Positions 1-6,748 of a stretch of DNA of 8,440 nucleotides are shown one piece after another. The first letter of the stretch is position 1. The number at the start of each line of letters is the position of its first letter. Source of the stretch: an uncultured Bacillota bacterium (GTDB lineage Bacteria; Bacillota; Dehalobacteriia; UBA4068); NCBI GenBank assembly GCA_934271085.1, contig CAKQQU010000058.1, positions 1 to 8,440 of the forward strand. The letters are read 5' to 3'. The translations under genes and the position numbers were made by a program. Below the pieces are notes generated by a model. That model ran no database searches, was not told the DNA's origin, and was given only the letters and a program-made list of their open reading frames with translations.

Positions 1-818
1 GTATTTTGATTTTTTTCGGAAAAGAATATGCCCTGCAATTCCTGGGCGGCTATCTTATTGAGTTCAGTCTCAGTATGGATAATCTTTTCGTATTCATATC
101 CATTTTCACAGCTTTTGCCGTACCCCTGGAGTATCAGCACCGTTGCCTTAAATGGGGTATAATATGCGCCATCATTCTCCGCTTTATCTTTATATCCTTA
201 GGCATCACTATCGTCGAAAGCTTTAGCTGGATACTGTATATTTTCGGGGCAGTTCTGATAATCAGCGGCATTAAAATGTGCCGCAATAAGGAAGAGCATA
301 AGGACGTGAAAAACAGCCTGGGAATCAAAGTACTGGGCAAATTCATGCCGATTACCGATGAATATGACGGCCATAACTTTATTACCAAAAAGGACGGCAA
401 GCGTTATGCCACCCCTCTGCTGGCAGTGCTATTCGTTATCGAATTTTCGGATATCCTTTTTGCCATTGACAGTGTTCCCGCAGTATTCTCCGTTTCCACA
501 AATATATTCATAGTTTACAGCTCCAATATTTTCGCTATTCTTGGTCTGCGGGAGTTATACTTTGTACTGGAACATCTACAAAGCCGTTTCCGCTACGTTA
601 AATACGGTGTTGCCGTTATCCTTATGTTTACCGGCGTCAAACTGCTGGGCCTGATTTTCGATTTCCACATTTCCATACTGGCCTCCATCAGCATTATTTT
701 CTCCATTCTTGCCCTTGCCATTATCCTTTCGCTGATAGTTACCAAACGGCAGGCCCAAAAAGCCGCCAAAGATCAACCGGCGGATCCGGATAAGACTCCT
801 GAAAATAACCGCCAGTAA
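1..818 (+). CDS. TerC/Alx-family integral membrane protein (5' end outside window)
   Basis: Probable metal-ion transporter of the TerC family; the Alx/YkoY/MeeF branch is associated with Mn(II) export, which is family knowledge and not shown here. About 271 codons are visible. The frame is open back to the window edge (codon ATT at 3-5, then TTG at 6), and family members usually carry roughly 40-50 more N-terminal residues, so the gene is partial and the TTG is not taken as the start. Numbering from the TTG, the signature acidic motif DNLFVF lies at 25-30 and a second acidic cluster, EFSD and IDSVPA, at 146-160; these are the likely metal-site residues. Several hydrophobic segments are visible (about 28-40, 50-70, 74-90, 137-153, 166-182, 199-218, 222-246). 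A charged loop sits at 91-134 and a hydrophilic Lys/Asp-rich tail at 247-270. It converges on the MATE gene and ends at a strong terminator. Any upstream regulator, such as a Mn riboswitch, would lie outside the window. Confidence 0.9.
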   Translation, partial: ILIFFGKEYALQFLGGYLIEFSLSMDNLFVFISIFTAFAVPLEYQHRCLKWGIICAIILRFIFISLGITIVESFSWILYIFGAVLIISGIKMCRNKEEHKDVKNSLGIKVLGKFMPITDEYDGHNFITKKDGKRYATPLLAVLFVIEFSDILFAIDSVPAVFSVSTNIFIVYSSNIFAILGLRELYFVLEHLQSRFRYVKYGVAVILMFTGVKLLGLIFDFHISILASISIIFSILALAIILSLIVTKRQAQKAAKDQPADPDKTPENNRQ

Positions 819-871
819 TAAATAAACACCCATATATCAGATATACCCATATCCGATAATACCGTAAATTT

Positions 872-916
872 AAAACAGAGTGTTGATAGCTTTTGGCTAT
901 GAACGCTCTGTTTTTT
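872..916 (+). terminator. Intrinsic terminator after the TerC-family gene, possibly bidirectional
   Basis: The arm at 872-890 pairs with 896-914 around a 5-nt loop (891-895). This gives about 18 pairs, interrupted by one G-G mismatch (885/901) and one G-U wobble (881/905). Six T residues follow at 911-916. It lies 53 nt after the stop codon of the + strand gene. Read on the minus strand, the stem ends in only four T residues (875-872), so it could also terminate the convergent MATE transcript, whose stop is about 20 nt away, but less efficiently. Confidence 0.9.
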
Positions 917-936
917 GCTGCAAAACCAGCTCCCCA

Positions 937-2345
937 CTAAATCTTCCGGCATTGTACCTGGTTTAATTGTCTATATGTTCCAACTATCACAACAGCCGAT
1001 ATAACTGCCGTAAGGATATCGGAGGCAGGCATTGAATAAAGCACTCCGTCAAGTCCCCAAAACAGCGGGAGGCTAAGGGCAAATCCTACGCCAAATACGA
1101 TTTCACGCACCATGGAAAGAACTGTTGACGCAACTGCTTTGCCCATTGCCTGCAAAAAAATGAAGGTTGCCTTATTTACGCAGGCCAGTACTATCGTACA
1201 CAGATATCTGCGGAATGCTTTTACCGCAAAATCCGTATAATAATAGCTTTCATTGGCAGCACCGAATATACCGATAAGCTGCAGCGGGAAAAATTCAACG
1301 ATAATCAATGCTATTGCTCCGACAATAGCCTCGGCAAAAAGAAGCTTTTTAAACAGCGCTTTTAACCTGTCTTTGCGCCCTGCTCCCATATTATAACCCA
1401 CAATGGGTATGCAGCCTGCCGCCATACCTACAACTACGGATATAACTATCTGGAAGAACTTCATTACAATACCTACAACAGCCATGGGTATCTGAGCATA
1501 TTGGGGCTGAGCAAAAATTACATCCAGCGCGCTGTATTTTCGGATCATATTATTGATGGCAGCCATTGAGGCAACAAGGGATATCTGAGATAAAAAACTG
1601 CATATGCCAAGCGCTAAGGTTTTACGGATTATCGGCATCCCTAACCTGAAATCATCTTTTGCAAGTTTAATGACCTTTGTATGCAAAAGATACCAAACAG
1701 CAAGCACGGCCGTTATGACCTGGCCAATAACAGTAGCGACGGCAGCGCCCATCATACCCCATTTAAGAACAAAGATAAAAACAGGGTCAAGGATGATATT
1801 GGTCACAGCACCTGCCAGTATGGATACCATGGCAAATCTGGGGCTGCCGTCCCCGCGTATCACAGGATTCATTGCCTGTCCGAACATATAAAAAGGAATA
1901 CCGACAGTGATCCATAAAAAATACTCTTTGGAGTGCTGAAAAGTTTCTTCATTAACCGTTCCGCCGAACAAAGCAATAAGCTGATAGCTGAAAACCAGAT
2001 AAACTGCAGTCAGGATAATGCTTGATATAACCGTAAGCAGTATGGAATTGCCCATACTGCGTGAGGCATATTCAGGTCTATTTTTCCCAAGGCTCAAGCT
2101 TAAAAAAGCGCAGCAGCCGTCGCCTATCATAACCGCCACAGCAAGGGCAATAACCGTAAGGGGGAAAACTACAGTATTGGCAGCATGCCGTAAGACCCCA
2201 GATAGTCAGCATTGGCTATAAATATCTGGTCTACTATATTGTAAAGCGCTCCTGCCAAAAGTGAAATAATGCAGGGGACTGCATATTTGACCATAAGTTT
2301 GTTTAATTTATCATCTGCAAGGCAGGATTGATTGTTATATCCCAT
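937..2345 (-). pseudogene. MATE-family multidrug exporter, frameshifted
   Basis: MATE-family (MepA-like) cation/drug antiporter of the cytoplasmic membrane. ATG at 2345-2343 follows a strong Shine-Dalgarno and encodes the family N-terminus (KYAVPCIISLLAGALYNIVDQ), but this frame stops at TAG 2171-2169 after 58 codons. The next frame supplies the continuation (AANTVVFPLTV, then VMIGDGCCAF) and runs to TAG 939-937. Inserting one base between 2187 and 2186, for example A to turn GGC-ATG-CTG into GGC-AAT-GCT, restores YLGSYGNAANTVVFPLT, the expected family sequence. The gene then becomes exactly 470 codons (469 residues), a normal MATE length. Later family landmarks are present, including VIRGDGSPRFAM and GYNMGAGRKDR. 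The internal ATG at 2139 has no good ribosome binding site and would drop the first transmembrane helix. The lesion is not in a homopolymer, so slippage is not an obvious explanation. It is either a real recent mutation or an assembly error; the rest looks undecayed. Confidence 0.85.
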
Positions 2346-2348
2346 TTT

Positions 2349-2356
2349 CTCCTCCC
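2349..2356 (-). promoter_or_regulatory. Shine-Dalgarno of the MATE gene
   Basis: The minus strand reads GGGAGGAG here. The GGAGG core (2355-2351) lies 5 nt before ATG 2345. This fixes the ancestral start of the MATE gene, upstream of the frameshift, rather than the internal ATG at 2139. Confidence 0.85.
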
Positions 2357-2363
2357 AATAAAC

Positions 2364-2402
2364 AAAAAAGGTGTAAATCCATAAGTTGGACTTACACCTT
2401 TT
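2364..2402 (-). terminator. Intrinsic terminator in the MATE 5' leader (candidate attenuator)
   Basis: On the minus strand, AAAAGGTGTAAGTCC (2402-2388) pairs with GGATTTACACCTTTT (2380-2366) around a 7-nt loop. The stem has 15 pairs with one G-U, and the T run covers 2369-2364. It lies downstream of the promoter at 2422-2450 and only 18 nt before the MATE start codon. MATE transcripts from that promoter must therefore pass it, which is the geometry of transcription attenuation. An alternative small hairpin, TAAGT (2394-2390) with ACTTA (2386-2382) around a 3-nt loop, uses bases of the 5' arm and would compete with the terminator. It could also stop read-through from the rpe operon. The terminator itself is clear; its regulation is inferred. 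Confidence 0.8.
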
Positions 2403-2421
2403 CGGCTACTCACTATCAATT

Positions 2422-2450
2422 ATTATATTGTAATCCTGCGAATTTTTCAA
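2422..2450 (-). promoter_or_regulatory. Sigma-A-type promoter for the MATE gene
   Basis: On the minus strand the -35 box is TTGAAA (2450-2445, 5 of 6 consensus bases), the spacer is exactly 17 bp, and the -10 box is TATAAT (2427-2422, perfect). The transcript should start near 2414-2417, giving a leader of about 70 nt that contains the 2364-2402 hairpin. A weaker candidate, TTGTAA - 17 bp - TGTAAT, lies upstream at 2467-2495. Confidence 0.8.
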
Positions 2451-2476
2451 GGCGTTTTCGCCCAAAATTACAATAT
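2425..2476. repeat. Perfect 10-bp inverted repeat around the MATE promoter (possible operator)
   Basis: ATATTGTAAT at 2425-2434 and its exact reverse complement ATTACAATAT at 2467-2476 are separated by 32 bp, with arm centres 42 bp apart, about four helical turns. One arm overlaps the -10 box and spacer of the MATE promoter. The other lies just upstream of the -35 box and covers the -10 of the weaker upstream promoter candidate. This would suit a repressor or a looping regulator. No regulator gene is visible in the window, so the function is inferred. Confidence 0.45.
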
Positions 2477-2575
2477 TTTACGCTAGCCTTTACAAATATA
2501 CTATTACATATAAATAATTTTAATTATCTGTTTACCAGGCATGAACCGGAACTATGAATATGCAGAACACCCGCC

Positions 2576-3235
2576 TTATTCTTGATTAGCCAGTTCTTCC
2601 AGCCGGCTATAGGCCGCCGCCGCATCCGGCTTGCCAAATACCGCAGAGCCGGCTACCAGCAGATCAGCTCCGGCATCAGCAATAGCCTTAACATTGGCAG
2701 TATCCACCCCGCCGTCTACCTCGATAAGAAAATCCAGACCTTTTTCCTGCCTTAACTGAACCAGACGGCGCAGCTTATCCAAGGTACCGGGTATAAATTT
2801 CTGGCCGCCGAAACCGGGATTCACGCTCATTAGCAGTACCATATCGCAGATATCCAAAACTTCCTCTGCCATGCAAAGAGGCGTGGCCGGGTTAAGAACG
2901 ACCCCTGCTTTACATCCCAGGCTATGGATACGCTGCAGGCTGCGGTTCAGATGACGGCAAGCCTCTGTATGCACGGTTATAATATCGCTGCCTGCTTCCG
3001 CGAAGGATTCAAACAGATAATCAGGCTCGTCCACCATCAAATGCGTATCGAAAATCATATTGCTATGAGGACGCAGCATCTTTACAAATCCCGGGCCAAA
3101 GCTGATATTCGGCACAAAATGGCCGTCCATAATATCCAGATGAAGATACCTGCATCCGGCATTTTCCACTGCCTGTATCTGCCCGGCAGTTTGCCAGATA
3201 TCCGCCGACAAAAAGGACGGAGCTATCATTTTCAT
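2576..3235 (-). CDS. rpe: Ribulose-phosphate 3-epimerase
   Basis: Cytosolic TIM-barrel enzyme that interconverts D-ribulose 5-phosphate and D-xylulose 5-phosphate in the pentose phosphate pathway, using a divalent metal. At 219 residues it has the normal family length. Visible signatures are the N-terminal IAPSFLSAD (4-12); HLDIMDGHFVPN (32-43) with metal ligand H32 and catalytic D34; DTHLMV (63-68) with H65; the phosphate-loop MSVNPGFGGQKF (136-147); EVDGGV (172-177) with catalytic acid D174; and the second phosphate-binding GSAVFG (196-201). The start is ATG 3235, which overlaps the rsgA stop as ATGA and is preceded by AGAGGTG about 8 nt upstream, so translation is probably coupled to rsgA. 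It is the last gene of the operon here; thiN, which follows rpe in B. subtilis, is absent. I see no convincing terminator directly after it. Confidence 0.97.
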   Translation of the reverse strand: MKMIAPSFLSADIWQTAGQIQAVENAGCRYLHLDIMDGHFVPNISFGPGFVKMLRPHSNMIFDTHLMVDEPDYLFESFAEAGSDIITVHTEACRHLNRSLQRIHSLGCKAGVVLNPATPLCMAEEVLDICDMVLLMSVNPGFGGQKFIPGTLDKLRRLVQLRQEKGLDFLIEVDGGVDTANVKAIADAGADLLVAGSAVFGKPDAAAAYSRLEELANQE

Positions 3236-4137
3236 CTGTAACGCACCTCTTCTCTTTCTCTTATCTCCTGCAGTAAGCGCAAATAACGCTGATATCTTCC
3301 CATATCTATTCTGCCCTCAGCCACTGCTTCCTTAACCTGGCAATCAGGCTCTTTATCGTGAAGACAGCCGTCAAAACGGCAGGGCGGCAATTTGCGGAAC
3401 TCCGGATACCACAAGGGAAGCTGGGATAAAGGCAGATCATCCGGCAGATCCAAAGTAAAAAACCCCGGGGTGTCGGCTATAAAGCCCTTTCCCTTTTCAT
3501 CCAGGGGCAGTATACGGGTATAGCGGGTAGTATGCTTTCCCCGCCGCAGCCTGTCACTGACCACGCCAACCTGAGCATTTTCATCAGGCAGCAACCTATT
3601 GAGCAGGGATGATTTGCCGACGCCGCTTTGTCCGGCAAATACGGTTATCCCCTCATCCATTACCCGGCGGAGGCTGTCTATCCCCTGGTCGCAGGCTGCG
3701 GATACGCTGAACACCGGAAATCCGGCCTGCTCATAAGCAGCCTTAATCGTCAAAAATTCCTTTTCCCGATCCTTGGTCAAAAAATCAATCTTATTAAAAC
3801 AGATCAGAGGATCGATACCTATTCTTTGGGCAATCACCAGCAGCCGATCAGCCAGCAGCAGATCAAAATCCGGCATGCTCCAGGCCAATACGATAATAAC
3901 CCTGTCCACATTAGCGATATTGGGACGGGGAAGCAAAAGACGGCGGGGGGCAATGGATTCGATCATGCCCGTATTATCCGGCCCCGGGGATACAGTGACC
4001 TTATCTCCGGAATATATTTTGGAAAACTCTTTCTTTAACCGTCCACGCGGTTTGCAGTCCAGTATATCCCCATCAGCCAGACGGACCTGATAAAATCCGC
4101 CGTAACCTGATACGACCATTCCCGGCAGATCAGTCAT
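3232..4137 (-). CDS. rsgA: Ribosome small subunit biogenesis GTPase RsgA
   Basis: Circularly permuted GTPase (YjeQ/YloQ/CpgA) that binds the immature 30S subunit and couples GTP hydrolysis to the late maturation check. Its 301 residues are typical. The domain order is an N-terminal OB fold (about 1-66), then the GTPase with permuted motifs: G4 NKID (115-118), G5 SVSA (144-147), G1 P-loop GQSGVGKS (169-176), switch-I-like RGKHTT (199-204), and G3 DTPG (222-225). A C-terminal zinc finger has C253, C258, H260 and C266, followed by a helical tail rich in Arg and Glu. All key residues are present. ATG 4137 shares one base with the kinase stop (TAATG), and a GAGGG-type ribosome binding site lies inside the end of the kinase gene. 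In B. subtilis the homologous CpgA is a substrate of PrkC, which fits its position next to the kinase; phosphorylation here is inference. Confidence 0.97.
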   Translation of the reverse strand: MTDLPGMVVSGYGGFYQVRLADGDILDCKPRGRLKKEFSKIYSGDKVTVSPGPDNTGMIESIAPRRLLLPRPNIANVDRVIIVLAWSMPDFDLLLADRLLVIAQRIGIDPLICFNKIDFLTKDREKEFLTIKAAYEQAGFPVFSVSAACDQGIDSLRRVMDEGITVFAGQSGVGKSSLLNRLLPDENAQVGVVSDRLRRGKHTTRYTRILPLDEKGKGFIADTPGFFTLDLPDDLPLSQLPLWYPEFRKLPPCRFDGCLHDKEPDCQVKEAVAEGRIDMGRYQRYLRLLQEIREREEVRYR

Positions 4138-5999
4138 TAATAAAGGCCCTCTGTACCAACAATCACGCCATCTTCGTAAACACTGAGAGTGCCTTCACCA
4201 TAATAGGTGATAACTTCCTGGATAAAGCTGCCTGACTCCTGAATGGCATTATAAACCTCCCGGGCGCCGCGCTTATCTTCCACCTTAACTATGACCTGAT
4301 GGTCTTCATCATCATCAGGCACCATCCAGGTAAAGGTATGTGTCTTTTCCTGTGGGCCGGGGCCGCTGCTGATAGTAAGAGTGATCTCGGCTCCTGTCTT
4401 GGTAGCTACACCGGGAAGTATGCTCTGTTCACAGATAAGCCCCTTATCATATTCATGGCTTTCCGCATATTTGGTCTCAACTACCACAAAGCCATTTTGG
4501 ATGATAGTTGGATTAGCTATTTCCATTGTCATACCCAGCAAACTTGGCATAGCTATATCTTCCGGCTCGGGCCCCATGGATACTACCAGTTCGATCTTGG
4601 AATCAAGGGTGATTTTAGAGCCGGCAGTGGGAGACTGAAGAATGATTTCATCCTTTGGTTTTTCCTCATCGTACTGCTCGATAAATTCTATATTGGTAAA
4701 ACCCTTGTTTTTCAGGGTAAGTTCAGCTATTTTACGGGTGGCGCCTTCCACAGTGGGCATTTCCGCCTGTTCCGCGCCCTGGCTGACCGTTACGCCGATA
4801 GTACGGCCGCGGCTTACTTTGGTACCTGCGTCAACATCCTGGGAAAGAATTATACCAGCCGGCTGATCGCTGGTTACATAAGTAGGACTCAGCAGCAGCC
4901 CCACTTCCTCCATTTTTGCTTCGGCATCATCATAAGTATATCCGGTAACAGGAGGTACTTCCACACTGCCGCCGTCTATATTGCCCAATAAATGGGCAAC
5001 CAGCCAGACGATAAAGATCAATGCTACCCCTGCGCCGGCCAAGATGGCGATACGCTTGCCGCTTAGCCTGCCGTGATTATCCGTTTTATTTATTGTCTGG
5101 GACTGTTGCCTGTTGGCCCCAGGTTTATTAATTATTTTATCTTCGGTAAAGGAATTGGCTTCGGCTGCGGAACCAATGCCTTCATAGGCTGCGCGCACTG
5201 CGTCAGCCATTTCCCTGGCGCTGTCATAACGGGTCTCCGGGTTTTTGCGCATAGCCCGCATCACCACATAGGAAATACCCATGGGAACCTTGGGATTTAT
5301 CTGATGGGGCGGGATCAGCTCGCCCTGCACATGCTGCATGGCAATGGAAATAGGCGTTTCGCCCAGGAAGGGCAGGCGGCCGGTAAGCATTTCATAAAAG
5401 ACCACGCCAACCGAATAAATATCTGATTTTTCAGTAACAGGCTGGCCCTGCACCTGCTCAGGAGAAATATAATGTACCGAACCCATGATGCGGCTGGAAG
5501 TATTGTATGTAAGGGTAACATCGCTCATACCCACAGCTATACCAAAGTCGGTTACCTTGGCTCTGCCGTCTTTGGAAAGCAGTATATTATGGGATTTTAT
5601 ATCACGATGGATAATACCATGCTCATGGGCATGCTGTATGCCGGCAAGGATCTGGCTGATGATATTACAGGCCTCCGGAACAGGCAACACGCCCTTCCTG
5701 CGTATATAATCCTTCAGGCTCTCTCCTTCCACAAACTCCATCACGATATAATGCATGTTTTCCTCAAAGCCAACATCATAAACGCTGACAATATTGCTGT
5801 GAGAAAGGCTTGCTACCGCCTGGGCTTCGTGGCGGAAGCGCCGGACAAAATCAGCATTATTGGCATATTCTTCCCGCAGTATTTTAATAGTAACCATGCG
5901 GTTAAGCAGCAGATCCTGTCCTTTATAGACAATAGATGTACCGCCGCTGCCCAGCTTTTCAATGATCTTATAGCGGTTATTGAAAATTTTACCTATCAT
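4137..5999 (-). CDS. prkC: PASTA-domain Ser/Thr protein kinase (PrkC/Stk1/PknB family)
   Basis: Membrane Hanks-type kinase that senses muropeptides or lipid II through extracellular PASTA domains and phosphorylates cell-wall, translation and division proteins. Of 620 residues, 1-270 form the kinase: glycine loop GSGGTSIVYKG (17-27), Lys39, helix-C Glu58, catalytic HRDIKSHN (131-138, D133), DFG (151-153), activation-loop Ser/Thr residues at 162-169, and SPE (179-181). A low-complexity juxtamembrane linker follows (about 275-314), then a single transmembrane helix (about 317-338). Outside the membrane are three PASTA repeats (about 345-408, 412-476 and 482-546) and an acidic, beta-like C-terminal tail (550-620). 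All catalytic residues are present. The only oddity is Ser136 where Pro is usual; PAK-type eukaryotic kinases share it, so activity is expected. The start is ATG 5999 behind GAGGTG. Stp lies 15 nt upstream and rsgA overlaps downstream by one base. Confidence 0.97.
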   Translation of the reverse strand: MIGKIFNNRYKIIEKLGSGGTSIVYKGQDLLLNRMVTIKILREEYANNADFVRRFRHEAQAVASLSHSNIVSVYDVGFEENMHYIVMEFVEGESLKDYIRRKGVLPVPEACNIISQILAGIQHAHEHGIIHRDIKSHNILLSKDGRAKVTDFGIAVGMSDVTLTYNTSSRIMGSVHYISPEQVQGQPVTEKSDIYSVGVVFYEMLTGRLPFLGETPISIAMQHVQGELIPPHQINPKVPMGISYVVMRAMRKNPETRYDSAREMADAVRAAYEGIGSAAEANSFTEDKIINKPGANRQQSQTINKTDNHGRLSGKRIAILAGAGVALIFIVWLVAHLLGNIDGGSVEVPPVTGYTYDDAEAKMEEVGLLLSPTYVTSDQPAGIILSQDVDAGTKVSRGRTIGVTVSQGAEQAEMPTVEGATRKIAELTLKNKGFTNIEFIEQYDEEKPKDEIILQSPTAGSKITLDSKIELVVSMGPEPEDIAMPSLLGMTMEIANPTIIQNGFVVVETKYAESHEYDKGLICEQSILPGVATKTGAEITLTISSGPGPQEKTHTFTWMVPDDDEDHQVIVKVEDKRGAREVYNAIQESGSFIQEVITYYGEGTLSVYEDGVIVGTEGLY

Positions 6000-6004
6000 A
6001 CTCG

Positions 6005-6010
6005 CACCTC
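6005..6010 (-). promoter_or_regulatory. Ribosome binding site of the PASTA kinase gene
   Basis: GAGGTG on the minus strand, 5 nt before ATG 5999, fills most of the 15-nt gap after the phosphatase stop. It supports that ATG as the kinase start. Confidence 0.7.
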
Positions 6011-6014
6011 ATAA

Positions 6015-6722
6015 TCAGTCATGGGAAACAATAATTACAGAGATATTATCATAGCCGCCTCTGTTAAAGGCCGCTTCTGCCAGAAATTCCACAGCGGTAC
6101 GCAACTGCGCCACCCGCAAGGTGATATCCTTCATCTCTTTTTCTTCCACCAGATTGTATAAGCCGTCGCTGCATAAAAGCAGATAATCACCCTTTTTCCA
6201 GGTGGTTTCCACCATATCCACTTCTGCCAGCGAATCCTGGCCGATAGCTTTCAGCAGAATATTTCTATGCGGATTATTACGGGCTTCCTCCGGCTTTAGC
6301 TGCCCATCCCGTACCAACTGGGCCACCAGGGAATGATCCTGTGTCAGCTGGCGAATACCGTCTTTATTAAAAAGATAGGCGCGGCTGTCGCCGATATGAA
6401 CGATAGTGATCTTATCATCCCGGACAATGGCGGCAGTCATGGTAGTACCCATGCCGTCCAGCCCGGGCTTTTTGCCCTTACGAGAGAGAAAATTATTGGC
6501 CTCGTAAAAGGCTTCTCTCAACATATCCGCAGGATCGCCGTCCGGTTCGGCCCAGGTTTTTTCTGCCACTATGCGCACAGCGGTAGCAGAGGCTATTTCA
6601 CCGGCTTCCCTGCCGCCGATACCGTCTGCAACTACAAAAACGCCGTTTTTGACATCGCAGTAAACCGCATCTTCATTGTTTTCTCGTACTGCTCCCACGT
6701 GAGAGATATACTCAGCTTGCAT
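6015..6722 (-). CDS. prpC: PP2C-family Ser/Thr phosphatase (Stp/PrpC)
   Basis: Cytosolic Mn/Mg-dependent PPM-family phosphatase that reverses phosphorylation by the partner PASTA kinase encoded 15 nt downstream. At 235 residues it is slightly shorter than the roughly 245-250 of many relatives but carries the complete core. Motifs in order are VRENNED (12-18, with R13 and D18), VADGIGG (31-37, metal ligand D33), GMGTT (90-94), HIGDSRAY (109-116), QLTQDHS (125-131), CSDGLYN (184-190, D186), and RGGYDNISV (221-229, D225). These supply the expected metal and phosphate ligands, so it should be active. ATG 6722 is preceded by a modest TAGGGGG ribosome binding site, and the gap to rlmN is 26 nt, the widest in the operon. 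Coexpression of phosphatase and kinase is the standard arrangement. No internal promoter stands out. Confidence 0.97.
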   Translation of the reverse strand: MQAEYISHVGAVRENNEDAVYCDVKNGVFVVADGIGGREAGEIASATAVRIVAEKTWAEPDGDPADMLREAFYEANNFLSRKGKKPGLDGMGTTMTAAIVRDDKITIVHIGDSRAYLFNKDGIRQLTQDHSLVAQLVRDGQLKPEEARNNPHRNILLKAIGQDSLAEVDMVETTWKKGDYLLLCSDGLYNLVEEKEMKDITLRVAQLRTAVEFLAEAAFNRGGYDNISVIIVSHD

Positions 6723-6748
6723 ATGACCCCCTACCCGATAGCAGTTAT

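Noticed and set aside
828..861. Two adjacent copies of an ACCCATAT-containing 17-base unit after the TerC-family gene
   Set aside because: Only the first 8 bases match cleanly and the region is AT-rich; too short and degenerate to call a repeat family.
937..2139. MATE gene as an intact 400-residue CDS from the internal ATG at 2139
   Set aside because: It would lack the first transmembrane helix and a ribosome binding site, while the missing N-terminus is encoded directly upstream in another frame behind a strong Shine-Dalgarno.
2335..2413. GTG-initiated leader peptide frame starting at 2413
   Set aside because: It would begin within a few bases of the predicted transcription start with no ribosome binding site, and simply runs open into the MATE gene.
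2451..2462. GGCG-TTTT-CGCC mini-hairpin, with a competing GCGAA/TTCGC pairing, inside the dyad
   Set aside because: It lies upstream of or across the -35 box, so it would not be in RNA from the main promoter; no riboswitch consensus recognised. Kept only as part of the dyad context.
4299..4991. Long open frames opposite the kinase, rsgA, stp and rlmN genes
   Set aside because: They are antisense to genes with complete catalytic motifs, show no recognisable domain or ribosome binding site, and their composition is typical of shadow frames.
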